A stretch of 64,000 bases of DNA from Cohnella abietis (GTDB taxonomy: Bacteria; Bacillota; Bacilli; Paenibacillales; Paenibacillaceae): positions 835,501-899,500 of the forward strand of contig NZ_AP019400.1 of assembly GCF_004295585.1 (NCBI RefSeq). Reading direction: 5' to 3'. Position numbers and translations under genes: made by a program. Every line of letters starts with the position of its first letter. The stretch's first letter is position 1. Under the pieces are notes generated by a model that had not been told where the DNA came from, ran no database searches, and saw nothing but the letters and a program-made list of their open reading frames with translations. Shown here piece after piece: positions 17,005 to 25,886 of this stretch.

Positions 17005-20000
17005 GTGAAAAAGCTTACCTATATTCTACTATTTCTGCTATTTGCCGAGCAGTTGACGGGCTATAGGATCGCTAACGCGGATAGCGCGCAGGCACCATTA
17101 ACGGTGCGGTCTGTTGCTGCGGGCAATTATGTAATGCTAGCCCTAATGAGCAACGGGACGGTCATGTCCTGGGGGAGAAACATCGAAGGACAGTTGGGCG
17201 TAGGTGCGACGGGCAATCGCGGATACGCTTCGGTAGTCAAAGACGGGAACGGTCAACCTTTATCCGACGTTATCGCGATATCCGCGGGATCGGGTCATTC
17301 GATCGCGCTTAAAAGCGATGGGACGGTCTATTCTTGGGGCACCAACTCAGCGGGGCAGCTTGGTCGTAGCGGTACCACGAATGTAGCTATCAAGATCACA
17401 GGATTCTCCAATAAGAAAATCACACAAATATCGGCGGGCGAATCTCATGTCGTCGCGCTTGACGAAGAGGGTCATGTGTGGGCTTGGGGAAGTAATATAT
17501 ACGGTCAGATCGGCAATGGAACAGTGACGACTATGGTTTCGACTCCTGTTCAAGTTATGGCGTCCAGCTCCGTCGTGCTTGGCGGCATTAAAGCTGTAGC
17601 GGGAGGGCAGCTTCATTCGCTAGCAATAACCGACTCAGGCGAAGTGCTGGCCTGGGGAATGAACACCAATGGTCAATTGGGGGACGGGACGCAATCGACT
17701 AGAGCCTATCCGGTATCGGTTATTGACGGGAACGGTGACCATCTATCCGGGGTGAAGCTGTTGTCGGCGAAGGGTTATAACTCCCGTGCGCTTAAGGCGG
17801 ATAACACGCTGTGGGCATGGGGAGACAACTCCAAGGGGCAGCTTGGAACAGGCGATTACTCCTTTTCAACCAAAGCCCTTCCCGTTCTTGGAGCGGACGG
17901 CCAACCTTTCGGCGATGTGAAGGATATGGCTGCAGGATTTCTACATACCGTTGCGGTAAAAAATGACGGAACGTTATGGACGTGGGGCTCCAATAATAAT
18001 TCGGGTACAGCAACCTATCAATTAGGAAGAAGCTGGAGTCAAATTTCGGATCCGTTGCCCGGTCAAGTAACCGAAACCGAAAGCGGCGATCCGGTTACCG
18101 ACGTGGCAGCGGTCGTTGCCGGCAACGCTCACACGAGTATAGTCAAGAGCGATGGCTCCGTCTGGAGCGTAGGTGGTAATCTTGCCAATGTATTGGGAGG
18201 CAACCGTCCCGAGACCACATTCATACAGAAGCTGGCTCAAATCACCTTGAGTACAGCTACGAGAACAAAATGGTCTGCGGAATCGGCAACCTCCGCAAGA
18301 GCTGGAGATTCTGTATCGGTTACCTTGCAGCTATTTAATAATGAAGGCAACGCTCTTAATATTGCTACCGACAATGTACAGATGACTGCGAGTCGGGGAT
18401 CTGTCGGACCCGTAACCTATGCGGGTGCAGGAAAATATACCGCGCAATTCAGATCCGAATCTGTGGGGAAGAGCGATATTACTGCTACGGTTAACGGTTT
18501 GGCATTTTCTACTAAGATAAGCGTGCAGGTAGCTCCCGGAGCACCAAGCGCAAACATGTCTACCCTGATTGTAACGCCGAGCCAGGAGGTTACCGCCGAT
18601 GGGGCCAGCTTCTTTAAGCTGACTTTGGAGCTCAAGGATGCATTGGGGAACGCCATGATATCGAGCGTGCCGAATGTGTCATTAGGGGCCACGCGCGGAA
18701 CGGTAGGTGCAGTAACCGAGCTTGGATTCGGCCAATACGAGGCTCGATTGACTTCCACGGAAGCGGGAGCGTCCACGGTGAGCGTCTATCTCGACGATCT
18801 TTCTTTGGGACTCACCGCGGGAGTGGTTTTCCGGTCGGGCGATGCCGATGCAGGTAACTCTGAGCTGAAGGCGGATTCCGGACCGGTTCCGGCCAATGGG
18901 CAGAATACGGCGACAATTGCATTGAAGCTCCACGATTCATTCGGCAATGCCTTGACGCAAAGCGGGGGTGAAGTGGAATTCGTTACAGACTTAGGGGAAG
19001 TCGGTAGCGTGACGGAAACGACCTATGGCCGGTATTCTGCGCATATCTCGTCACATATCGCCGGCAAGGCTACAATCCGGGCCATTCGCGAGGGGACTCA
19101 GCTGGGGCAAGCGGTTGAGATCGATTTTGTTCCTTTCGTAAAGCGGATCGCTTTTGGAGCGGAAGAGTATGAGACATTGACAGGAAAGACCGTTGCGACG
19201 ACGGTAACCGCTTATTACTGGAATGGGGAAACGGAGAATGTGACCTCTCAGACCACGTTTGTCGTATCCCATCCGACGATAGCCTCCGTTAACGCCAGTG
19301 GCGTCGTGACCGGATTGAGTCCGGGCAACATTACGTTGATTGCGCAGTTCAAAGGAATCGAGACGACCGTTCCCGTAGTTATCACGAGGGTTGTTCCCAA
19401 CCCTGACCCCGATCCAGACCCCGGAAATTCCGGCGTGACAGATCCAGGGACAGATCCGAAACCGGGGAATCCCGGCGGGAAAGATCCAGAGACAGATCCG
19501 AAACCAGGGAATCCCGGCGGAGGTAGTCCTAATCCGTCACAGCCCGACACGGGAACGAAGCAACCTGTATCTTTTACTGATGTATCTGGTCACTGGGCTC
19601 ACTCGGCCATTGTTCTAGCCGTGGATAAAGGGATCGTTGCCGGCTACCCGGATGGAACCTTCCGTCCTCAAGAGCAAGTAACTAGAGCCGAATTCGCAGT
19701 CATGCTTGCAAGAGCACTCGGGTTAAACAAAGGTAAGCCCGAGGAGCAGGTCCGACACGGCAATGAAACTTGGCCGACCTGGGCTAATGCTGCGATCGGA
19801 AAGCTGGTGGATATCGGGGTTTTCCAAGGGTACCCAGGTGGCAACTTTGATCCGAGCCGTAAAATGACCCGAGCGGAAATGACTGTTGTTATCTACCGCG
19901 CCATTAAGTTTGCGAATCCGACGTTTAAGGGCGACGGCCAGACAGCAAGTCATTCTTTCGCCGATGCCGACAGCATTCCGTTGTGGGGGAAAGAAGCGTA

Positions 20001-20121
20001 TGAAGCGGTTATTAGCGAGCAAATCATCGTAGGCGATGCCCATAATAAGTTGCGTCCAATGGACCTCATTAATCGCGCGGAAGCAGTTACGATGTTATTA
20101 CGTTTGTTACAAAAGGTATAA
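17005..20121 (+). CDS. RCC1-repeat SLH-anchored surface protein
   Basis: The GTG start follows CTGGAGG 19 bp after the response regulator gene. The 1038-residue product has a signal peptide (to about residue 26), then seven RCC1-type repeats to about 412 (WGxNxxGQLG motifs), enough for one complete seven-bladed propeller. Three invasin/Big_1-like Ig domains occupy about 415-705 (each with a GxxGxV..GxY pattern), then a Big_2-like domain to about 795, a Pro/Gly/Asp linker with DPxPDPKPGNPGG repeats, and three SLH domains from about 855 to the end. It should be exported and held on the wall by the SLH domains, with the propeller outermost. The partner of the propeller is unknown. Confidence 0.9.
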   Translation: MKKLTYILLFLLFAEQLTGYRIANADSAQAPLTVRSVAAGNYVMLALMSNGTVMSWGRNIEGQLGVGATGNRGYASVVKDGNGQPLSDVIAISAGSGHSIALKSDGTVYSWGTNSAGQLGRSGTTNVAIKITGFSNKKITQISAGESHVVALDEEGHVWAWGSNIYGQIGNGTVTTMVSTPVQVMASSSVVLGGIKAVAGGQLHSLAITDSGEVLAWGMNTNGQLGDGTQSTRAYPVSVIDGNGDHLSGVKLLSAKGYNSRALKADNTLWAWGDNSKGQLGTGDYSFSTKALPVLGADGQPFGDVKDMAAGFLHTVAVKNDGTLWTWGSNNNSGTATYQLGRSWSQISDPLPGQVTETESGDPVTDVAAVVAGNAHTSIVKSDGSVWSVGGNLANVLGGNRPETTFIQKLAQITLSTATRTKWSAESATSARAGDSVSVTLQLFNNEGNALNIATDNVQMTASRGSVGPVTYAGAGKYTAQFRSESVGKSDITATVNGLAFSTKISVQVAPGAPSANMSTLIVTPSQEVTADGASFFKLTLELKDALGNAMISSVPNVSLGATRGTVGAVTELGFGQYEARLTSTEAGASTVSVYLDDLSLGLTAGVVFRSGDADAGNSELKADSGPVPANGQNTATIALKLHDSFGNALTQSGGEVEFVTDLGEVGSVTETTYGRYSAHISSHIAGKATIRAIREGTQLGQAVEIDFVPFVKRIAFGAEEYETLTGKTVATTVTAYYWNGETENVTSQTTFVVSHPTIASVNASGVVTGLSPGNITLIAQFKGIETTVPVVITRVVPNPDPDPDPGNSGVTDPGTDPKPGNPGGKDPETDPKPGNPGGGSPNPSQPDTGTKQPVSFTDVSGHWAHSAIVLAVDKGIVAGYPDGTFRPQEQVTRAEFAVMLARALGLNKGKPEEQVRHGNETWPTWANAAIGKLVDIGVFQGYPGGNFDPSRKMTRAEMTVVIYRAIKFANPTFKGDGQTASHSFADADSIPLWGKEAYEAVISEQIIVGDAHNKLRPMDLINRAEAVTMLLRLLQKV

Positions 20122-20142
20122 GGAAAGGTAGTGCTAGCCTGA

Positions 20143-20195
20143 ATCGGCAAAAGCCTCATGCGGAAGTCCCGCTTGGGGCTTTTGCCGATCTAGAG
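20143..20195 (+). terminator. Intrinsic terminator after the RCC1/SLH gene
   Basis: A perfect 13-bp outer stem (ATCGGCAAAAGCC with GGCTTTTGCCGAT) encloses the inner hairpin TCATGCGG/CCCGCTTG. The inner part and the following bases are nearly identical to the hairpin after the next gene. Confidence 0.8.
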
Positions 20196-20223
20196 AAGAG
20201 ATACTTTCAGGGTTGCTTGTTTG

Positions 20224-20261
20224 CTCTTAACGGTAGCTCTTAAGTATAGTAGGAGTATGTT
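20224..20261 (+). promoter_or_regulatory. CTCTTAA repeat and -10 (glycerophosphodiesterase promoter)
   Basis: CTCTTAA lies at 20224-20230 and 20237-20243, here with a 13-bp period instead of 11, and TATGTT follows 12 bp later. The spacing deviation makes it a weaker match than the two sites at the kinase and regulator genes. Confidence 0.5.
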
Positions 20262-20318
20262 GATTGTTATCTAAAAATAGAAAAGGTGCAGTCCGTTAGT
20301 GGAAGCAGGTGCAAAATG

Positions 20319-22151
20319 ATGAGCGAGGTTCCAAAGGTTCCGATACACAAGCAGATTACCGATATTTTTCGGATTCTTGCTTTTTCTTACAGGGAAATAA
20401 TTATTTTCGAGCTTCTATATAAGACGCTAACGTTATTTATTTTTATTCCGGCCATTTCATCCATATTTCGTGGACTTCTTCGCTTAGGCGGGTTTGCCGG
20501 AGCTACCAATTACGAGCTGCTGCAATTTGCGATGAGTAAGTATGGCTTGTTATGCATGCTGATTCTGATTCCTATCGCCACATTACTGATTTTTTTAGAG
20601 TTTTCGGTTCTAATTATTCTCTCGTATCACGGTCAGAAAAGGCAGCGAATCGGGCTTATTCCTGCGTTTTTACAGTCACTTTCCTATCTTCCGTCTTTGT
20701 TCAAATATGGATTTCTAGGATTGGTAATCTACTTGCTGCTGTTTCTTCCGCTTGGAGCGGGGGTGGGCGCTTCGCTATTGCCTTCTTTGGAAATTCCGAA
20801 CTTTATCTCGGGCGAGCTTGTAAAAACAGGCGGAGGAATACTGCTGCTGATCGGCGTGTTGGGAGTTATGTTATTTTTCAATGCTCGCTGGATCTTTTTG
20901 CTTCCTATTGTGGTGATCGAGGGGGCGGCAAGCTTTCGGAAGGCGGCGAAAAAAAGCGCTGCACTTCTTAAAAAAAGATATATCCGCATAACAGTGGTCA
21001 TTGTGTCGGTAGTACTGTTGTATCTGCTCGTTGTCATGCTGCTGATGATAGTCATAATGGGAGCTGTGGGCCTTTTATACTTCCTGTGGGAGAAGCAGAC
21101 GGTATTTGCTGGCGTTGTGAGGGGAGTTGCTTTGAAGAGTAGTATATTATCCCTCTATCTGGCCTCACTATTTGTTATTCCACTGTACATTACGACAATT
21201 ACCCGGTTATACATGGTTAAAGCAGACCCCGATCATGCCGTGCTACATCTTCCTGAGCCGAAGAGCCGGGAGGAACGTTCCATTCAGAATCAGGGATTGC
21301 TGCAGAAGCATAAAAGAAAGCTGATTGTACTCGGCTCAGCTACTGTCTTTGCATCGGCACTTTCTCTACTGCCAGCCATTGGTGAAATTCAGATAGCGGA
21401 TCATAAAGTTGAGATTATGGCTCATAGAGGATACATTTCCCAAGGACCGGAAAATACGATCGAAGCCATACAGGGTGCTATTGAGGCAAAGGCGGATTAT
21501 GCAGAAATTGATGTATTGGAAACCAAAGATGGGGAACTTGCTGTCATACACGATACCAACTTAAAGCGTCTGACAGGTATCCATGCACAGGTGTATGATC
21601 TGACAATGGATGAATTACGAAAGCTGCAAGTGAAGCAGGGGAATTTCACAGGACGAATTAGTAGTCTGGCAGAAGTGATGGATAAGGCCAGAGGCAAAAT
21701 AAAGCTAAACATTGAAATCAAAACACATGGCAAAGAACAAAATCTGGTGGATACATTCATCCGGATTGTGCGTGATAATCATTTTGAAAATGAATGTATT
21801 GTGCAGTCGTTAGATTATGAAATCGTGCAGCAGGTCAAAGCCGCGGCGCCTGAGCTTCAGGTGGGATATATTATTTTTGCCGGTGTTCCGGATATGGGGC
21901 GAATTCGTGCCGATTTTGTCGTTATGGAAGAATATATGGTCAAAGAATCGGTCGTTGCTTCGGCCAAACGGCATAACAAGCCTCTCTATGTCTGGACAGT
22001 AAATAACACAGAAAGCATGGGACGTTTTTTCAGCATGGGTGTCGACGGTATCATAACAGATTACCCCGAGGATGCGATTTCCGTTGATGATGAGCTTAGA
22101 AAGAGTCCACTGTTGGTGTTGACCCAGTGGTTTAATAATTTGAAATTTTGA
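20319..22151 (+). CDS. Membrane-anchored glycerophosphodiester phosphodiesterase
   Basis: From the chosen ATG the protein is 610 residues. The first 340 hold several membrane segments of the GPDPase_memb type. The C-terminal GDPD TIM barrel begins near residue 367 with MAHRGYISQGPENTIEA, followed by AEIDVLETKDGELAVIHD (metal-binding Glu and Asp, catalytic His), KLNIEIKT and the end motif VWTVNN. It should release sn-glycerol-3-phosphate from glycerophosphodiesters or teichoic-acid chains at the membrane. The start is uncertain: GTG 20286 lacks a good Shine-Dalgarno, while AAGCAGGTG sits 7 bases before ATG 20319 and 4 before ATG 20316. The CTCTTAA-bearing promoter links it to the neighbouring surface-protein regulon. 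Confidence 0.85.
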   Translation: MSEVPKVPIHKQITDIFRILAFSYREIIIFELLYKTLTLFIFIPAISSIFRGLLRLGGFAGATNYELLQFAMSKYGLLCMLILIPIATLLIFLEFSVLIILSYHGQKRQRIGLIPAFLQSLSYLPSLFKYGFLGLVIYLLLFLPLGAGVGASLLPSLEIPNFISGELVKTGGGILLLIGVLGVMLFFNARWIFLLPIVVIEGAASFRKAAKKSAALLKKRYIRITVVIVSVVLLYLLVVMLLMIVIMGAVGLLYFLWEKQTVFAGVVRGVALKSSILSLYLASLFVIPLYITTITRLYMVKADPDHAVLHLPEPKSREERSIQNQGLLQKHKRKLIVLGSATVFASALSLLPAIGEIQIADHKVEIMAHRGYISQGPENTIEAIQGAIEAKADYAEIDVLETKDGELAVIHDTNLKRLTGIHAQVYDLTMDELRKLQVKQGNFTGRISSLAEVMDKARGKIKLNIEIKTHGKEQNLVDTFIRIVRDNHFENECIVQSLDYEIVQQVKAAAPELQVGYIIFAGVPDMGRIRADFVVMEEYMVKESVVASAKRHNKPLYVWTVNNTESMGRFFSMGVDGIITDYPEDAISVDDELRKSPLLVLTQWFNNLKF

Positions 22152-22172
22152 GTGTTAGCCATAACCGGAAAT

Positions 22173-22206
22173 AAAGCCTCATGCGGAGGTCCCGCTTGGG
22201 GCTTTT
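22173..22206 (+). terminator. Terminator-like hairpin, second copy of the 20143 element
   Basis: AAAGCCTCATGCGG pairs imperfectly with CCCGCTTGGGGCTTT and ends in a T-run. The sequence and about 25 bases beyond it repeat those following the previous gene. Confidence 0.7.
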
Positions 22207-22287
22207 ACCAATCTATAGAAGAGATTTTGGGTTAATGGAGTTAATTTATGGTGTTAAAGAGGGGAATAACATAAGGGGGAGCAGTAT

Positions 22288-22917
22288 CTAAGACGCTAAC
22301 GCTTCATTCGTAATCTTTGCAATATCGATGGGGGATCTTGAGCCTTCACTAACCAAATCGGGTAAAATATTTTCCAGAAAATACTGAACGCAATGAAGCT
22401 TGATTTTTTTTATTTTGATAAGAGCGCTTCGATACATCACGACGAATTCTTTCTCCGTATTCCCGCTTTGTAGCTCTGCAAAGGCCTCATAGATTTGATC
22501 CATTTTATCAGCAACCTCTAATATTTGCCCTTCAACGGAATCGTCTTTGCCTTCGCGTAGCTGCCTGCGGAATGTAGGTTTGAGATCCTCTGGGATATGC
22601 TCGTCAATGAAATGAGTGATCATTCCTTCTTCTACTTTTTGCAGCATGGCCCGCAGCTCTAGTGAATAATGCTTCACAGGTGTTTTAATATCTCCGATAA
22701 AAATTTCACCGTAATCGTGACTGCTTGTTATTTCGTATAGCTTTTTCCAGTCCACAGTGACTCCATTGCTTTCTTCAATATCCGCCAATGTTTTGGCATA
22801 TTGAACAACCTTCCAAGAATGAGCGGATACACTATGTTCCTGGAACTTGAATTTACCTGGGCAACGAATAATTCGTTCTAAATCGGTCAGCGATTGGAAG
22901 TACGTATGAATACCCAT
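22288..22917 (-). CDS. HD-domain phosphohydrolase, YfbR-like
   Basis: The 209-residue protein carries the HD metal-binding pattern: EHSVSAHSW (His33), SSHDYGEIFIGD (His67, Asp68) and EVADKMDQIYE with the last Asp. This order and length match the YfbR/YGK1 group, which includes 5'-deoxynucleotidases. It therefore probably dephosphorylates nucleoside monophosphates in the cytoplasm, though substrate cannot be settled from sequence. AAAGGAAC precedes the ATG. It is transcribed alone, convergent with the glycerophosphodiesterase gene and divergent from the glycerate kinase gene. Confidence 0.75.
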   Translation of the reverse strand: MGIHTYFQSLTDLERIIRCPGKFKFQEHSVSAHSWKVVQYAKTLADIEESNGVTVDWKKLYEITSSHDYGEIFIGDIKTPVKHYSLELRAMLQKVEEGMITHFIDEHIPEDLKPTFRRQLREGKDDSVEGQILEVADKMDQIYEAFAELQSGNTEKEFVVMYRSALIKIKKIKLHCVQYFLENILPDLVSEGSRSPIDIAKITNEALAS

Positions 22918-23087
22918 ATTTTCAGTTCCTTTCTCAGATGAATGTATGGTAAGTTGCTTTACGTTCAGTATACAATCTATTTGTTATTGGATTATTAACT
23001 CCATAAGGAAGTTACTGGGGAGGCCAACAACGCCATTAAATAGTGGGGAGTAAGTATAGAGTTGAAAAGAGAAAAGGAGGAGAAGTT

Positions 23088-24236
23088 ATGCGGGTTATTG
23101 CGGCACCTGATTCATTTAAAGGCTCGGCATCAGCGGATGAGCTATGCGCTAGCATTTCACGGGGGGTGAAGCGGGTATACCCTGATGCTATCGTGTCTAT
23201 GCATCCGCTGGCAGATGGAGGGGAAGGAACGGCAGAACTATTAGTTCGCTCTACGTTCGGAACCTGGAGGGAAGTTACGGTTTCGGATCCGCTAGGCAGA
23301 CCGGTTCAAGCTGCTTACGGTGTGCTTGGTGATGGCAAGACGGCTGTTATCGAGATGGCGAGAGCGAGTGGACTTCCTCTGCTGAAGGACGAGGAGCGGA
23401 ATCCACTGGTTGCCTCAAGTCGGGGAACAGGTGAGCTTATTCGCAATGCGTTAGACATGGGATTCAGGAGCTTTATCATCGGTCTTGGTGGAAGTGCCAC
23501 GAATGATGGGGGCATGGGGCTACTTCGTGCGCTTGGAATGGAATTTTACGGGGCGGATGGAGAACGATTAGCGGAAGGTGGAGGCTCGCTTAGGGAGTTA
23601 GTCCAATTCGATGAGTCAGGCTTGGATACACGACTTACGGAATGCAGCTTTAGGACAGCGGGAGATGTCACGAATCCGCTAGTTGGTCCCAATGGTGCTT
23701 CCGCAGTATTTGGTCCACAGAAGGGTGCTGATGCAATAGCAGTTGCCCGCCTTGATGAAGGTTTGAATAAACTTGCAGATCTGATTTTTGCGCAGAAAGG
23801 GCTGGAAGTAAGGGAGATGGAAGGCGGAGGGGCTGCTGGTGGAATAGCGGCTTCATTAGCGGTATTCCTGCATTCCGAAATTCATCCGGGAATCGATCTT
23901 ATTTTACAAGCGACTGGGTTTGAGGCTGCCTTGGAAAATGCCGATTTTGTCGTGACAGGAGAAGGCAGACTGGATGAGCAGACCTTATCAGGTAAAACGA
24001 TAGCTGGTGTCTGCCGATACGCCCGAAAGTATGGAGTACCTGTACTGGGGATTTGTGGAGGCAAGGAACTAACGGCGAATGAGCTTGATGAACTGGGTCT
24101 TACAGCTGCATTCTCAGCAGTTCAGGGACCATGCTCCCTACAGGAAGCAATCCCTCGAACAACCGAATGGGTTGAAGAAACGACGCTGCAGCTATTTCGC
24201 TTAGTTCGAGCGACTGGTTTCACGTCTCGTCACTAA
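23088..24236 (+). CDS. glxK: Glycerate kinase
   Basis: The 382-residue product is typical in length and motifs for the GlxK/GarK glycerate 2-kinase family: APDSFKGSASADE at the start, DGGEGTAE, GLGGSATNDGGMG, GAAGGIAASL and VTGEGRLDEQTLSGK. It converts D-glycerate to 2-phosphoglycerate with ATP. The ATG directly after AAAAGGAGGAGAAGTT is used; an upstream start at 23043 is unlikely. The gene stands alone, ending in a terminator that borders a long tandem repeat array. Confidence 0.9.
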   Translation: MRVIAAPDSFKGSASADELCASISRGVKRVYPDAIVSMHPLADGGEGTAELLVRSTFGTWREVTVSDPLGRPVQAAYGVLGDGKTAVIEMARASGLPLLKDEERNPLVASSRGTGELIRNALDMGFRSFIIGLGGSATNDGGMGLLRALGMEFYGADGERLAEGGGSLRELVQFDESGLDTRLTECSFRTAGDVTNPLVGPNGASAVFGPQKGADAIAVARLDEGLNKLADLIFAQKGLEVREMEGGGAAGGIAASLAVFLHSEIHPGIDLILQATGFEAALENADFVVTGEGRLDEQTLSGKTIAGVCRYARKYGVPVLGICGGKELTANELDELGLTAAFSAVQGPCSLQEAIPRTTEWVEETTLQLFRLVRATGFTSRH

Positions 24237-24289
24237 CAGTTGGGCGCAACTTGAGGAGATAGTGCACCGTGGATGACACGGTAACAAAC

Positions 24290-24325
24290 TGCAAAACCTA
24301 CAGCCTACTGGCTGTGGGTTTTGCA
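24290..24325 (+). terminator. Terminator after glycerate kinase
   Basis: TGCAAAACCTACAGCC pairs with GGCTGTGGGTTTTGCA across a 4-base loop, 16 bp with wobble. It marks the left border of the tandem array. Confidence 0.75.
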
Positions 24326-24389
24326 CGATCCCACAGCCGCACACCTTACTAGCAAACTCCCGCTTCACCCCCGCCCCCGCTCTAGTCAG

Positions 24390-25045
24390 CAAAAAGTAAC
24401 AATAGAGAACTCACCGTTCACTAACACCCCCGCCAGCCTGCAAAAAGTAACAATAGAGAACTCACCGTTCACTAACGCCCTCGCCAGTCAGCAAAAAGCA
24501 GCAATAGAGAACCCACCGTTCACTAAGTCCGCCTACAGCCTGAAAAAAGTAACAATAGAGAACTCAGCGTTCACTAACACCCCTGCGACCCTGAAAAAAG
24601 TAACAATAGATAGAGAACCCACCGTTCACTAACACCCTCGTCAGCCCGCAAAAAGCAACAATAGAGAACCCACCGTTCACTAACACCCTCGTCAGCCCGC
24701 AAAAAGCAACAATAGAGAACCCACCGTTCACTAACACCCTCGTCAGCCCGCAAAAAGCAACAATAGAGAACCCACCGTTCACTAACGCCTCCGCCGGCCC
24801 GGCAAAAGCAACAATAGAGAACCCACCGTTCACTAACACCCCCGCCAGCTCGCAAAAAGCAACAATAGAGAACTCAGCGTTCACTAACACCCCTGCGACC
24901 CTGTAAAAAGTAACAATAGAGAACTCAGCGTTCACTAACGCCCCCGCGATCCCGCAAAAAGAAACAATAGAGAACTTACCGTTCACTAACTCCGCCTACA
25001 GCCCGCAAAAAGTAACCCCCCGTTCACTACCGCCCCCGTCAGCCG
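24390..25045. repeat. Tandem array A, 51-bp units
   Basis: Twelve full units and a decayed thirteenth lie between two convergent genes. A unit reads CAAAAAGCAACAATAGAG, AACCCACCGTTCACTAAC, ACCCTCGTCAGCCCG. Three consecutive units are almost identical, and unit 5 carries a 4-bp ATAG duplication. The plus strand is strongly C/A-rich and G-poor. Because 51 is a multiple of three, repetitive open frames run through on both strands, but they lack ribosome sites and are not taken as genes. The ACTAA core is intact in all full units and lost only in the terminal fragment. Confidence 0.95.
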
Positions 25046-25082
25046 ACAAACTGCACCAATAGAAGCGAGCCTCCATCCCGAT

Positions 25083-25886
25083 TCACTCCACTACTCCATA
25101 ACGCGCAAGCGCCTTAGAAGCGGACTCTTTCATCCGACGTATGAGTTTATCGCCCTCTACAATTCGTACCCGCATTCCTAGAAAACGAACTTTAGATAAC
25201 AGGAATTCACTTTCATCTGCTAGGAATGTAACACGAAGCCGATAGGTATTCGAATCTTCCTCGTAGTTAACTGTTTTCTCGAAGCAAGAGAAAGCATACA
25301 AAATACGAGACAGCTCCTGATTGTATGTTTGAACAATCTCAATGACAGCTTGCTCCTGGCGACTGTCAAGCAGATCGGCAAGCTTTACTTTCAGCATTCG
25401 GGCATGAGCATCAGGTAGCGCCACTTCTTCAATGGAGACGATGTTGAGAAGCTTCGATGACATTAGCGTGTGATGTCGGGTGTTGTACCAGATTAAGTAC
25501 CATTCTCGCTTTATCATGGAGTACTCCAGCTTATAGGGAAACCCAGACTGATCCGTTTTTACACCACCATGTTTAATTCGGTAGGAGATCCGTATACCTC
25601 CACTACGTATCATAATCCGGCGCAGAGTACGCAGAAGAGGATGATAGACTTGCTTCTCACGGCTTCTTGCCTTTTCAATGATGACTTCTTTAATATCAGT
25701 AGATGTTTCAGCCTCCAGCATCAGCTTTAGCTTTTCTAATGTCCCAGTTGTAAAGGCGTCGGAGGATGCCGGGTGCTCTAATAATGTTTTCAACCAACCC
25801 CGCTCCTGAGAGGTTAATGCTAGGGAACCTGCTTCGTCTAGGCGAGTGATGACCTGATAATTAAAAATTTTCTCAAACAGGTTCAT
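25083..25886 (-). CDS. WYL-domain regulator, second of a pair
   Basis: The 267-residue protein has the WYL core as MIKREWYLIWYNTRHHTLMSSKLLNI near residues 125-150, followed by the WYL C-terminal extension. I see no convincing helix-turn-helix at its N-terminus. Its start lies 14 bp inside the end of the upstream WYL gene, so the two are coupled and the products may form a heterodimer, as PafB and PafC do in actinobacteria. WYL domains bind nucleic acid or nucleotide ligands in stress and defence regulators. The target genes cannot be deduced. Confidence 0.75.
   Translation of the reverse strand: MNLFEKIFNYQVITRLDEAGSLALTSQERGWLKTLLEHPASSDAFTTGTLEKLKLMLEAETSTDIKEVIIEKARSREKQVYHPLLRTLRRIMIRSGGIRISYRIKHGGVKTDQSGFPYKLEYSMIKREWYLIWYNTRHHTLMSSKLLNIVSIEEVALPDAHARMLKVKLADLLDSRQEQAVIEIVQTYNQELSRILYAFSCFEKTVNYEEDSNTYRLRVTFLADESEFLLSKVRFLGMRVRIVEGDKLIRRMKESASKALARYGVVE

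Noticed and set aside
24321..24986. Repetitive open frames on both strands through array A
   Set aside because: The 51-bp unit equals 17 codons, so any stop-free frame persists. There is no ribosome site, and the 4-bp ATAG duplication in unit 5 breaks the plus-strand frame.
24390..25045. CRISPR array
   Set aside because: Units are directly adjacent and similar along the whole length; there are no unique spacers, and no cas genes are near any of the four arrays.
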